Source of the DNA: an uncultured Christensenellaceae bacterium
Lineage (GTDB): Bacteria; Bacillota; Clostridia; Christensenellales; CAG-314
Length of the DNA: 17,311 bases
Assembly: GCA_910586905.1 (NCBI GenBank)
Contig: CAJUIV010000029.1
Span: 1-17,311 of the forward strand
Direction: 5' to 3'
Numbering within the stretch: position 1 is the first letter of the stretch; every line of letters starts with the position of its first letter. The position numbers and the translations under genes were made by a program. A model generated the notes under the pieces. The model was given only the letters and a program-made list of their open reading frames with translations, made no database searches and had not been told where the DNA came from. Below, piece after piece: positions 1 through 7,801 of this stretch.

Positions 1-3000
1 ATACCGAATTGATTGCGGTTTTTAATGCGTCGGCAAGTTGCTTCGATGTTAACTCACCGTTAATAACCTTTTGAATATACGGCGTAAGTTTACCATCGAG
101 CATCTTATTTACTTCGTCCCACGCTTCGTGTTTGATACTTACACGACCCTCCACTATTTCACGAAAGGCTTTTGTAAATCTCGGACCGAAAAGACATTCC
201 GCAATCGCACTGTGCGGATGCATCGACGCAACGTCGAGCAATGCAACATTTGTATACATACCCGGCTCAGCATAAACATAACCGCCTTCACCAACTTCTT
301 CTCCGTGATATATGGAAGTTCCCGAATCGAATTTGTATCCGGGAAAATACGGCAACAAACTTCGTTCTTCTCCGTGTGGTTCGCGCATCATCTCCGGACA
401 GGTCTGCTCCAAAAATTCTTTGGTATCGGGATCGAGTTCTTTTACGGGTTTTCCTAAATCGCGATAATTAAATTCGGACTGCGGTTTCCGCTCTTTGCCA
501 AATATAATTCTTGTTGTCAAACTGTTCGTGGTGTCGTTTACGGTCATCCCTGCCAAATCCGCCAGAATCTGACGTGCCGTCCAATCTGCCGATAAATAAT
601 CAAATGCAGCTTCCGTTGCCAAAACATCATTATCGCAATACTCTGCTACGCGAATCCACATATTTTCGGGAACAGGTTGGTCCCACGGCAAACCGAGTTC
701 TTGATGGTGTATACCCATCTCGATTTCAAGTTTTTTCAAACTCTTTTTATTTCCGGCGGAAGCAAAGTCATAAATATCAGTATAAGAGATGTTATATGCT
801 TCGCCGAACATTCCTTCGCCGCGCTGATTGCCTTTCCCGTCTATAATTTTTTGAGATAAACGGAACAACTGTTCGCAAGTATACCCCATTAACCGCGCAT
901 ACAGCATATGATTATCGTATCGTCTGCAGTTGAATCCGACAAGTTTAAATCTTATCAATTCTTCTATCTCGGACGGAGACGGATTTATCATTCGAACAAC
1001 CGGATTATCTTTTCCTCGCATTTTATAATTCACAAGAAAAAGATTCGGAAAAACCTCGACGTCATAAAACACTATTCTGTCATCGGTGCTTTCCTGTGCT
1101 TCCGATTGTTCGTCGGATTTGAACTTCATTTTGTTGACCAGTTTGATACAATATTCCGATTGATGCGAACTATTCGCGGCAAAAGCCAATATAGCATTCC
1201 GCATATCGGTAACATCGTATTTAATGTTTTGTGTATACGCATCGTCGAGAATTTTGTAAATAAAGTCAATACTCGGCTTTGTAGCCGCATGAATTTCCTT
1301 ATTCAAATTTTTTTGTATCAACGTGCGTATGCTTTTTTCATTTTTTATAGCATCGAAATTAACCATTCTGTTTTCTCCTTTCAACGGCAACCCTGAGCTT
1401 ATGGATGCAATAGGCAAGTTGTTACACAAGGTCAGTTTTCTCCGAAGAGAACTTCCGCCGTTAAATATCTTGACCTCGATATGCTCATCGTAAATTCGGC
1501 TTAGTTTGGAAACGTCTCCCGTGTAAATATAATGAAGATGTATCCCTTGTCCACCCTTACTGACTTCCGCATATGTTTTCGGCCATTTTTCCGCCGCCGC
1601 TTTATTAGCTTCGAAATTTTTGTTACCATTCTCATCAATGATATCAAAGTCTATTACAATATGATTGACAGGAACTTTAACATAATGCAATCTCGAAGTG
1701 TTTATACCTTCAAGCGTAGTTCTGACTTCACCCCACGCTTTAATAGGCGTTTCGTCTGCAGTAGCATATTGAGCCGGACAATCGCAACAAAACTCATCAA
1801 ATACAGAGCCTTGCTCTTTTAAATCAAGCCAAGACATATTTTTCTTTTTTATAACGGTCTTCTTTTCTTGGAACTTGTCCGTTTTGAATCCCGAATAATA
1901 ACTTCTTACTCGACTTCCGTCTTCGGTACTGTAACGTTCTTTGTATTCTTCAAAATAATTTTTCAGTTCCTCCTTAAATAGTCTTTGCGGCATCGGATAT
2001 CCGACTTTGGCTTCCTCGCAATAATTTTTGTACATCTCCCAAGCGGCTTTTAATGTTGTTCCGTCTTCTTTTGAAAATATAAAGTACGAATCCAACATAT
2101 AGTTATAAAAATCGTTAGATGCGCCCATCATCGCGATAGGAACATAATCGTCGTACATACCCGGTTCGCTTAAATATAAATCTCTGCAATGCAAAGCGAT
2201 TCCGCCTAACTCGAATTTTATTTGACTCACAAGAGTTTTGTATTCTTTCAATTCAAGTTTATTACCCGTCGGAGAAACGTCGATAAGTCTTCGCATTAAC
2301 CCCGATTTGGCGTCCGTAATTTTTACAGGTTTATTCGTCCCCATAAATAAGAAACATTTGAACCTATTGGAGTATGTCGATTTGAATTTTTCGTTAACGG
2401 TCATCAGCTCGTGAGAAACCAAGCTATTTAATCGAGAATTATCTTCGATTTTAGATAAATCGCCATCATGTTGTATCGCAACCAGCGGATTATGCTTAAA
2501 TGCTTCCAAGGCAAACGAATTACTTGTTGAACCTAATGCCTTTGCATCGAATACCGAGTAATACCCGTCGAATAACTGCTGTATAATATCAAGTATCGTG
2601 GATTTACCCGTTCCCGGCGCACCATATAACACTATAAACTTTTGTATCTTTTTGGAATCTCCCGAGACTATAGAACCTATTGCCCACTCGATTTTTTTAC
2701 GTTCCTCTTCGGAATATAAAGTTGACATAATCTTATCGTAAGCCGGCGTATCGCAACCATCCAACGGATAAGGCAATTTTTTACTCGCGTAATCTTTTTT
2801 GGCTGTTTCGTAATTCGAGAATATAATTTTTTCGTCCAGCATGTGAAAAGAATCTCGCATCTGCTTTTGACAATACTTATGCCAAGCATCGATAACCCCG
2901 CTTTCGGCATCCCACATATGCATTACTTTAGCCTGCGATTCAAACGAACCTTTATGTTTTTCATAATATAAATCCAATTCCCTATCGATCAGGTTAATCG

Positions 3001-3166
3001 CATCTTCTTCGTCCGTAGACCACAGTCCCTTTTCTTCTATCCATATTGCATAAAAGTCTCCGCCGCGAATCATCAAGTCGGAACTTTTCTTAATAATAAA
3101 TTTGGGATAGATCTCTATTACACCGCGTTTTGTGCTGCGTGTAGAAATCATTAAAAAATCCAGCAT
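1..3166 (-). CDS. Fused SF3 helicase / AEP primase / DNA polymerase (C-terminus beyond window)
   Basis: One open frame on the minus strand reaches the left edge without a stop; numbering below starts at the ATG at 3166. An SF3 (D5/P4-type) helicase comes first: Walker A GAPGTGKST at 182-190, then an acidic Walker B-like VAIQHDGD, motif C-like FLFMGTNKP and an Arg-rich GLMRRLIDV. Next is an archaeo-eukaryotic primase: DFD at 506-508, SKGGQGIHLH with His543/His545, and EVKIF with Glu564. Last is a polymerase: exonuclease I YDVEVFP (Asp702, Glu704), exonuclease III YCDNDVL (Asp845, Asp847), and a palm motif A DVASMHP (Asp978) that resembles family B DxxSLYP; motifs B and C lie outside the window. 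It should unwind, prime and extend phage DNA. All motifs are in the same frame, so this is one polypeptide and not neighbouring genes. The start is uncertain: the frame stays open upstream to 3253, the extra residues look coding, and the good ribosome binding site lies 47 bases before this ATG. Confidence 0.88.
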   Translation of the reverse strand, partial: MLDFLMISTRSTKRGVIEIYPKFIIKKSSDLMIRGGDFYAIWIEEKGLWSTDEEDAINLIDRELDLYYEKHKGSFESQAKVMHMWDAESGVIDAWHKYCQKQMRDSFHMLDEKIIFSNYETAKKDYASKKLPYPLDGCDTPAYDKIMSTLYSEEERKKIEWAIGSIVSGDSKKIQKFIVLYGAPGTGKSTILDIIQQLFDGYYSVFDAKALGSTSNSFALEAFKHNPLVAIQHDGDLSKIEDNSRLNSLVSHELMTVNEKFKSTYSNRFKCFLFMGTNKPVKITDAKSGLMRRLIDVSPTGNKLELKEYKTLVSQIKFELGGIALHCRDLYLSEPGMYDDYVPIAMMGASNDFYNYMLDSYFIFSKEDGTTLKAAWEMYKNYCEEAKVGYPMPQRLFKEELKNYFEEYKERYSTEDGSRVRSYYSGFKTDKFQEKKTVIKKKNMSWLDLKEQGSVFDEFCCDCPAQYATADETPIKAWGEVRTTLEGINTSRLHYVKVPVNHIVIDFDIIDENGNKNFEANKAAAEKWPKTYAEVSKGGQGIHLHYIYTGDVSKLSRIYDEHIEVKIFNGGSSLRRKLTLCNNLPIASISSGLPLKGENRMVNFDAIKNEKSIRTLIQKNLNKEIHAATKPSIDFIYKILDDAYTQNIKYDVTDMRNAILAFAANSSHQSEYCIKLVNKMKFKSDEQSEAQESTDDRIVFYDVEVFPNLFLVNYKMRGKDNPVVRMINPSPSEIEELIRFKLVGFNCRRYDNHMLYARLMGYTCEQLFRLSQKIIDGKGNQRGEGMFGEAYNISYTDIYDFASAGNKKSLKKLEIEMGIHHQELGLPWDQPVPENMWIRVAEYCDNDVLATEAAFDYLSADWTARQILADLAGMTVNDTTNSLTTRIIFGKERKPQSEFNYRDLGKPVKELDPDTKEFLEQTCPEMMREPHGEERSLLPYFPGYKFDSGTSIYHGEEVGEGGYVYAEPGMYTNVALLDVASMHPHSAIAECLFGPRFTKAFREIVEGRVSIKHEAWDEVNKMLDGKLTPYIQKVINGELTSKQLADALKTAINSV

Positions 3167-3210
3167 CTGATTTTCATTCCGAATATTGTAAAAATATCTA
3201 TTCGGAACCG

Positions 3211-3333
3211 TTACCTCCTTAAAGATTTTAATCGACTTCGATAAGCCAATACATTACTTTTAAAATATCGATACGCATACAAACTCATCGATATTTACAG
3301 CAACCGAAAACCATTTGCTTATTTTCCCCGTAT
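3211..3333 (-). other. Leader region before replication gene with two mini-ORFs
   Basis: This 123-base stretch separates the 184-residue gene from the replication gene. It holds two overlapping possible mini-ORFs in different frames: 3288-3211 (25 codons, its TAA overlapping the Shine-Dalgarno) and 3278-3228 (16 codons, beginning MRIDILKV). Neither has a convincing ribosome binding site, so coding is doubtful. They could couple translation to the replication gene. No terminator or consensus promoter was seen. Confidence 0.3.
3214..3220 (-). promoter_or_regulatory. Strong Shine-Dalgarno without a start codon at normal distance
   Basis: AAGGAGG on the minus strand precedes the replication gene, but no ATG, GTG or TTG follows within 4-12 bases. 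In the replication frame the codons after it read GTA ACG GTT CCG AAT, and the first ATG is at 3166. A non-canonical start (GTT or an upstream ATT), or a mutated start codon, would explain this. Confidence 0.55.
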
Positions 3334-3888
3334 TTACATCCTTAGATATTGATCGAGATACCAGCACATTTGACACCAAATTTCAACATTACGCATATCT
3401 TCTCTCGCGTTATGTAAAACAAACAAGCCGCCTTCGCCATTACGATTATAATCCCGATTAAGGAACCTATCGACGACAAACGATACATAAGATTCGTCGT
3501 ACCGCCAATCATCCATAGGCTCCAAACCGAGATTTTTAATCATAAGCCAAAACCATTTTCCGAATCCGCTATCGTCATCGGGATTATTCATAATCGTTTC
3601 TTCGCAACGCACAGCCAAAGCGCACATCATTTCGAGTACGCTGCAAGGTCTGACGTCAAGAACGGAAGCTATTAGAGCTGGCTCGTAATTGTTTACATTT
3701 CCGAAGCGATATCTTAAATCGATACCATCTTCATCGCGATTACCGTCCATGGCAATCGTGTATCTGAAATCGGTGTTGTGCAAATATACAAATAGTTTTT
3801 GATATGAATACTCTCCGGTATGCTGTCTATCATCCACGAGTTTGCATAACCAATCGAAATATTGATTACGCAAATTGTATTCTGTCAT
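3334..3888 (-). CDS. Conserved phage hypothetical protein, 184 aa
   Basis: This is a soluble, acidic, aromatic-rich protein with no signal peptide or membrane segment and no catalytic motif I can name. It resembles a family often seen beside replication genes in Firmicute phages, judged by its general appearance (for example the stretches RYRFGN and FGKWFWLMIKNLGL). The ATG at 3888 follows AAGGAG; the Shine-Dalgarno overlaps the stop of the upstream 201-residue gene, so the two are translationally linked. It is the last gene before the replication protein, which suggests a replication or early-infection role, but that is only inferred from position. Confidence 0.8.
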   Translation of the reverse strand: MTEYNLRNQYFDWLCKLVDDRQHTGEYSYQKLFVYLHNTDFRYTIAMDGNRDEDGIDLRYRFGNVNNYEPALIASVLDVRPCSVLEMMCALAVRCEETIMNNPDDDSGFGKWFWLMIKNLGLEPMDDWRYDESYVSFVVDRFLNRDYNRNGEGGLFVLHNAREDMRNVEIWCQMCWYLDQYLRM

Positions 3889-3892
3889 TTAT

Positions 3893-4498
3893 CTACTCCT
3901 TCTTGTCTCCGGTGTTATTCGGAAAAACGTCGGAATATACTCTTTCGTCTTTTAGGACTTCGTAATCGATTTCCTTTTCTTCGTTTCGAACATACAGCGC
4001 GTCTTGCGAGTATTCGCCAAAATGCTTAATGTTTTCTTCGCCGATCGTGTTTTTAATCGAAAGACGTTTCTTTTTCCCCTCCTCGGTCAACATGCCGTCC
4101 GCATAATACGTTAAACTCACCTCGTTATATCCCATCGAACCGTAATCCTCCGGCGTAATTACATACGGTTTCGGAACTTTGGGAATATCCGACTCGGGAA
4201 CAACGGTTTCTTCGGATTCGGCTTTGTAGAAAGAAGAATAATTTTTATATTCTTTTTCTTCCGCCGCCCTTTTTTCTTTTTCCTCTTTGTCCGATTCTTC
4301 CGCGACAAAAGATTCTTTTTTGCATTCGGGATCGATGCTTATTTTTCTCTTTTCGACTGGATGATACATCTCTCTTGCTTTTGCTAATTCCGTCTCGAGC
4401 CTTTCGGAAAACTTCCGTTTGGATATTTCGTAGGCTACGATTCCGCCGCATACAGCACCGAATATAAAGCTGAGTCCAGTCTTTACGATATTATTCAT
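3893..4498 (-). CDS. Membrane-anchored phage protein with charged stalk, 201 aa
   Basis: A single N-terminal membrane segment (about residues 7-24, SFIFGAVCGGIVAYE) is followed by a basic patch and a long charged, probably coiled region (about 30-90, rich in Lys and Glu). A conserved C-terminal domain follows, with EVSLTYYADG and FGEYSQDALYVRNEEKEIDYEVL. I recognise this C-terminal pattern from phage hypothetical proteins, but it has no known function. The topology suggests a short anchor with a cytoplasmic C-terminus. AAGGAGG lies nine bases before the ATG. It overlaps the upstream 53-residue gene by eight bases. It is one of the series of small membrane proteins in this region. Confidence 0.85.
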   Translation of the reverse strand: MNNIVKTGLSFIFGAVCGGIVAYEISKRKFSERLETELAKAREMYHPVEKRKISIDPECKKESFVAEESDKEEKEKRAAEEKEYKNYSSFYKAESEETVVPESDIPKVPKPYVITPEDYGSMGYNEVSLTYYADGMLTEEGKKKRLSIKNTIGEENIKHFGEYSQDALYVRNEEKEIDYEVLKDERVYSDVFPNNTGDKKE

Positions 4499-4652
4499 AA
4501 ATTTTATCCTCCTTGATTGTCATTATGGTAAGCGCCAATCCTCCGAAAAGCGCCGATAAACTGAGCAATATTCCGCCTATGATATGACGTTTTCTCTTCG
4601 TATCGAGAATATCATCCACTGCGGTTAATGCATTATCCAAAACTTCTATCAT
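4491..4652 (-). CDS. Small membrane protein, 53 aa
   Basis: The frame opens at an ATG after GGGAGGG and ends in a TAA that overlaps the start of the next gene. About 22 N-terminal residues are polar and charged (VLDNALTAVDDILDTKRKRH). A hydrophobic segment follows (about 24-44, IIGGILLSLSALFGGLALTI), then a short charged tail. I do not recognise a family. It lies only three bases after the 28-residue gene, and the tight packing and good ribosome binding sites support both as real genes in the same operon. Confidence 0.7.
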   Translation of the reverse strand: MIEVLDNALTAVDDILDTKRKRHIIGGILLSLSALFGGLALTIMTIKEDKIYE

Positions 4653-4655
4653 GGC

Positions 4656-4742
4656 TTATGCCCTCCCGTTACTGAAAACGGCTATTCCGCCGAAAAAGCA
4701 AATGCCGGACAACGCCGCCAATGCATACGATATGAAACGCAT
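4656..4742 (-). CDS. Very small membrane peptide, 28 aa
   Basis: A strong AAGGAGGAT sits upstream of the ATG. Nearly the whole peptide is one hydrophobic helix (ISYALAALSGICFFGGIAVF) with a short polar end. No family is recognised. The small size would normally argue against a gene, but the ribosome binding site, the spacing between neighbours and the string of similar small membrane genes support translation. Confidence 0.6.
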   Translation of the reverse strand: MRFISYALAALSGICFFGGIAVFSNGRA

Positions 4743-4759
4743 AATCTTATCCTCCTTTT

Positions 4760-5695
4760 TTAGTTTTCAAGCGATGCTTTATCCATAATATATCCGTCGA
4801 CGTTAAAATCGAGAATTATACCTTGCTCGAATGCGTCTTCGTCGGGATTCTTCATATACGCTTCGACAAGGCCGAAACTTACATAATTATCGCCGTCGGT
4901 ATTGTTGTTTTTATCGTATATCCACCCTACCACTTGACCTGCTTTAGATTTTGGAATCCCAAGCAAATCATAAACATCGTTAAGGAATAAATATCCGTCG
5001 ACCCGAAGTTTATCGTTCGCAAAGCTTTCCCAACCCTTTAACGTCATAAGGTTATAGTCGACGTCGTTTGTCCAACCTTTACAGGTTTTATCGAAGAAAC
5101 GTGCGTACTCGCTATAACCATCCGGTCCGAGATTGGCAACTTTAATCTCTTTTTTTACTTTTATTTTTTTACCGGTTTCGGGATCCACGGTTTCTTCGGT
5201 TACTTTTTCCGTTTTTATCCCGTATTTAAGTTCTTTGTCCACGTCTTCTCCGAAACGCTCTACAACGTTTGCGCGATATCTTTTGAATCCGTTATCGACC
5301 GCCGTATATGCCGCCGCCAAAGCCATATTTCTTTTACGAAGTATGTTATTCGACGATATAATGCTCGTGAGCGAAAGTACACCGAGAACAACCGACGGCG
5401 CATAAGTTTTTACAAGCTTAAACCCCGTTCGAAAATACACCGCGGTAAGTTCTTTTTTTTTACGTTCCGCGTATTCTTCGGGATTCGTTTTTTCGAGCTT
5501 GTGAATATCGGCGATTTGTTTTTTGCCGGCATCCACGATTTTCTTCGCCTTTCCCGTGGAAACGCAAGCCATAACCGTACTTATAACCACGCCGACGACG
5601 CCCGCGGATATGAGAATTTCGGGTGAATGTTTTTTTACTCCGAGTTTTATTTTATTTCCCAAATTTTTAAGATTTCCGAAAATATCTTTTTTCAT
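4760..5695 (-). CDS. DUF6353 family membrane protein, 311 aa (paralogue 1)
   Basis: This is the longest of three related proteins in the window. The shared features are an N-terminal KKHSPEIL before a membrane helix (about 27-46), a second helix around residues 100-120, the motif RNMALAAAYTA just after it, and a C-terminal globular part with YLFLNDVYDLLGI and GWIYD. Between these lies an insert with a Lys/Glu-rich TEETVDPETGKKIKVKKE stretch that the other two lack. DUF6353 proteins are known from Firmicute phages and have no established function. The predicted topology is a membrane hairpin with the C-terminal domain on the cytoplasmic side. AAGGAG precedes the ATG. Confidence 0.87.
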   Translation of the reverse strand: MKKDIFGNLKNLGNKIKLGVKKHSPEILISAGVVGVVISTVMACVSTGKAKKIVDAGKKQIADIHKLEKTNPEEYAERKKKELTAVYFRTGFKLVKTYAPSVVLGVLSLTSIISSNNILRKRNMALAAAYTAVDNGFKRYRANVVERFGEDVDKELKYGIKTEKVTEETVDPETGKKIKVKKEIKVANLGPDGYSEYARFFDKTCKGWTNDVDYNLMTLKGWESFANDKLRVDGYLFLNDVYDLLGIPKSKAGQVVGWIYDKNNNTDGDNYVSFGLVEAYMKNPDEDAFEQGIILDFNVDGYIMDKASLEN

Positions 5696-5712
5696 TGTTA
5701 TAATGCTCCTTT

Positions 5713-6345
5713 TTAATTATTGATTGGCATCGGCTGAGGTAATACGATTACCCAACCATCTCGAACCGGCACTGTTTTGGCCGCCGACAAATTTGTCCAA
5801 CCGTAATTGTAATCGGTATATTGATTTGACGTTATTCCTACAGCATCGTAAAAATCCGCAACGCTTGCAATCCCATATTGGCTTATTGCTTCACATAGAA
5901 CGTCAAGAACTTTTTCTGCTTCTGCTCTGGATGGAACCACAATATCGTCGCAAATATAATTCGAACGTCGTTGTTCATAACGCGGTTCGTTACCGCGATT
6001 ATAATAACTCGAATATGATATTCGCGAATTTGCGTTGTTTTTAGTGGTATGCCGCGCTTCGCCGTACAAAATGATATCTATTCCGTTCGTAATGACATCG
6101 GAAATCGCCTTTTTGAACGAGGGAATCAACACGTCGTTTACAACATAGGATTTGACGCTCGAACTATCGTCGGACACGAGAGATTCTTTGACTTTGGATA
6201 AAAAGCCTTTCTTTTTTACTTTTACATCTCCACTGACAACTCGTTCCACCTTTTTTTCAGGCACTTTTGCCGGCAAAGATGTGGAAGAATCTTGTCTTGA
6301 TTTAAACGAATTCGAGCCATAGTTTGTTTTTTGTTTGTCGTCCAT
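5713..6345 (-). CDS. Conserved phage hypothetical protein, 210 aa
   Basis: The N-terminus (about 1-60) is low-complexity and rich in Ser and Lys. A conserved stretch follows (VNDVLIPSFKKAISDVITNGIDIILYG), then a linker, then a compact C-terminal domain (SRAEAEKVLDVLCEAISQYG, SVADFYDAVGI, YGWTNLSA) ending in Pro-rich VLPQPMPI. There is no signal or clear membrane helix. I recognise this layout from Firmicute phage accessory regions but know of no function. The start at 6345 is chosen because AAAGGAG lies just before it; an in-frame ATG five codons upstream has no such site. The neighbours on both sides are membrane proteins, including two DUF6353 members. Confidence 0.82.
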   Translation of the reverse strand: MDDKQKTNYGSNSFKSRQDSSTSLPAKVPEKKVERVVSGDVKVKKKGFLSKVKESLVSDDSSSVKSYVVNDVLIPSFKKAISDVITNGIDIILYGEARHTTKNNANSRISYSSYYNRGNEPRYEQRRSNYICDDIVVPSRAEAEKVLDVLCEAISQYGIASVADFYDAVGITSNQYTDYNYGWTNLSAAKTVPVRDGWVIVLPQPMPINN

Positions 6346-6356
6346 TTTTTCTCCTT

Positions 6357-6563
6357 TCAACCAACAACTCTAATCACTTTGTCGGGTAAAGTTATTCTTA
6401 CAGAACCGACATAGCCGTTCTTGGTTTTAAATTGATACGCTAAATTATTGCGAGCTTTCTTTTCGGAAACAGCATATGTAGTTCCCTCCCAATTTCTGCA
6501 AATAAGCGTATCGAAATAGTATACGGCTCCGCTGTAACTGTAAAGATCTTTTTGCTGTTCCAT
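6357..6563 (-). CDS. Small phage hypothetical protein, 68 aa
   Basis: This is a soluble protein with a C-terminal beta-rich part (KNGYVGSVRITLPDKVIRVV) and a basic middle segment. It is probably a small single-domain protein and is not recognised. TAGGAG lies before the ATG at 6563; longer versions with an earlier start run into the terminator hairpin. Its stop is 11 bases before the next gene's start. It is the first gene after the terminator at 6583-6621, so it either depends on read-through or has a promoter I could not identify. Confidence 0.72.
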   Translation of the reverse strand: MEQQKDLYSYSGAVYYFDTLICRNWEGTTYAVSEKKARNNLAYQFKTKNGYVGSVRITLPDKVIRVVG

Positions 6564-6582
6564 AACTTTTCTCCTATAAAAT

Positions 6583-6621
6583 AGAAAAAAGAGAAAGCAC
6601 TGTATAATTAGCACCTTCTCT
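6583..6621 (-). terminator. Rho-independent terminator after the 84-aa gene
   Basis: On the minus strand an 11-bp stem (AGAGAAGGTGC paired with GTGCTTTCTCT, three G-T wobbles) with a ten-base loop is followed at once by TTTTTTCT. Confidence 0.75.
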
Positions 6622-6656
6622 TCTTCTTGAACTCGTTTGATTATTTTGCAAGTTTT

Positions 6657-6911
6657 TTACTCAAGCTCGCCCAAATCCTCAAACATGTCGTCGGGAACCG
6701 CATCCTGCTTCGCCGCGTTATTCTCTTGGGTCTTGTTTTTCTTCGCTTTGACTTTGGTTATAAGCTTTTTGCCGATTTTGCATACTACAAATGCAAGTCC
6801 GGCGCAAACGCCTATGATCCCCACGGTCTTTACGACTTTTCTCGACCCGGAAGATTTTCCGGTTTCCGCAATGCTTTCCACTGCCTCTTGTTTTACGATT
6901 TCGTTGTTCAT
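6657..6911 (-). CDS. Small single-span membrane protein, 84 aa
   Basis: Around 24 polar residues precede one membrane helix (about 29-46, VGIIGVCAGLAFVVC). A strongly basic stretch follows (KIGKKLITKVKAKKNK), then an acidic tail (DDMFEDLGELE). By the positive-inside rule the tail is cytoplasmic. No family is recognised. TAAGGAG lies before the ATG. An in-frame ATG 15 codons upstream, in the repeated leader motif (TTAATGAGG), has no ribosome binding site, so the shorter start is preferred. It follows a DUF6353 gene and ends at the terminator. Confidence 0.75.
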   Translation of the reverse strand: MNNEIVKQEAVESIAETGKSSGSRKVVKTVGIIGVCAGLAFVVCKIGKKLITKVKAKKNKTQENNAAKQDAVPDDMFEDLGELE

Positions 6912-6950
6912 GGTATTTCTCCTTATAAAAAATAATTTTTTGAGTTTCCT

Positions 6951-6975
6951 CATTAAGATGTTTGTTTTTTTCGCG
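6951..6975 (-). repeat. Recurring leader motif, copy C
   Basis: The minus strand reads CGCGAAAAAAACAAACAT then CTTAATG. It closely matches the motifs at 9273-9308 and 13358-13393 and sits, like them, between two small genes. Confidence 0.55.
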
Positions 6976-6979
6976 ATGT

Positions 6980-7747
6980 TTATTTGTTGTACTCGTATAC
7001 GGGAAGTTTTTCGTAATCGAGTACAAGACAAGGCGTATCGTCGCTTGCAAGTTGAGAACTGAAAGATAATTTCAATATTCCGGTATTATACATTCCCCAT
7101 CCGAGTTCGTCGCCTATTTTTGTGCCGGTTAGTCCGATTTCATAGTAAAACTCGTTAAGAGAAACGTACATTGTGTTCATTATTTTTCGATTTATTTCGA
7201 TTTCCGCTTTACGAATGGTCTCGATATCCGATTTGAAATATCTTCCGCTAAGCGTATCGTAACAAAGCGTGTTTCCTTTTTCTGTAATTATTACTTCTTT
7301 TGAAACAACCGGATGCTTGTCGATGTGCTCTTTTGCAATGGCATCTCGCACTTTTTGCTCCTCTTTTTCCCCTATTGTCTCTATAACTTTTTCTTGATAA
7401 AGTTTAAGAGCCGATTCGGAAATCGAATATGCCGCCGCCAAAGCCGCATTACGTTTCGTACTTACCGCACTGCCGCCGACTATACACCCAATCGAAACTG
7501 CACCGATCGCAATGCTCGGAATATAACATTTCCAAGCGGTTTTAATTACTTCCGTGCGTTTAAGTTTGTCGGTATGCGCTTCCTTCTTTTTTTCTTCGAG
7601 CAAAACCAAAGCTTTCGGTGTTGCTCTTACGGCAAAAATAACGGAAGTTATCATGCCGCCGATTCCTATACCGGTAAGAATTTCGGGACTGTGTTTTCGA
7701 ATCGACGTACGCAAACTCGAAAACATCTTAGCCAAACCATTATTCAT
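6980..7747 (-). CDS. DUF6353 family membrane protein, 255 aa (paralogue 2)
   Basis: This protein shares with the 311-residue paralogue the N-terminal RKHSPEIL, a first membrane helix (about 24-44), a second helix around residues 85-105, KRNAALAAAYSIS after it, and the C-terminal YVSLNEFYYEIGL and LGWGMY. The region between helix two and the C-terminal domain is shorter and rich in charged residues. Function is unknown. AAGGAGAAGG precedes the ATG at 7747. The gene follows the DUF6273-like gene after a short inverted repeat. Identity to the other paralogues looks low outside the motifs, so the duplication is old. Confidence 0.87.
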   Translation of the reverse strand: MNNGLAKMFSSLRTSIRKHSPEILTGIGIGGMITSVIFAVRATPKALVLLEEKKKEAHTDKLKRTEVIKTAWKCYIPSIAIGAVSIGCIVGGSAVSTKRNAALAAAYSISESALKLYQEKVIETIGEKEEQKVRDAIAKEHIDKHPVVSKEVIITEKGNTLCYDTLSGRYFKSDIETIRKAEIEINRKIMNTMYVSLNEFYYEIGLTGTKIGDELGWGMYNTGILKLSFSSQLASDDTPCLVLDYEKLPVYEYNK

Positions 7748-7781
7748 TACTGAGCCTTCTCCTTTTAAGATTTTTATTTAT

Positions 7782-7796
7782 CGCCCACAAGGGGCG
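7782..7796 (-). repeat. GC-rich hairpin right after the DUF6273-like gene
   Basis: CGCCC - CTTGT - GGGCG (minus strand) forms a 5-bp perfect stem with a five-base loop six bases past the stop codon. No T-run follows on either strand, so a terminator is unlikely. Hairpins in this place are known just after diversity-generating retroelement variable regions. Confidence 0.5.
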
Positions 7797-7801
7797 CTAT
7801 G

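Noticed and set aside
71..1822. Several plus-strand open frames of 60-162 codons
   Set aside because: They lie opposite the fused replication gene, whose motifs are unmistakable on the minus strand; none has a ribosome binding site or recognisable family.
2677..2910. A 77-codon minus-strand frame
   Set aside because: It is another frame inside the helicase part of the replication gene and shows no motif.
4245..4451. A 68-codon Arg/Lys-rich minus-strand frame
   Set aside because: It is a shadow of the Lys/Glu-rich coiled region of the 201-residue membrane protein.
7782..7796. GC hairpin considered as a rho-independent terminator
   Set aside because: No run of T follows the stem on either strand.
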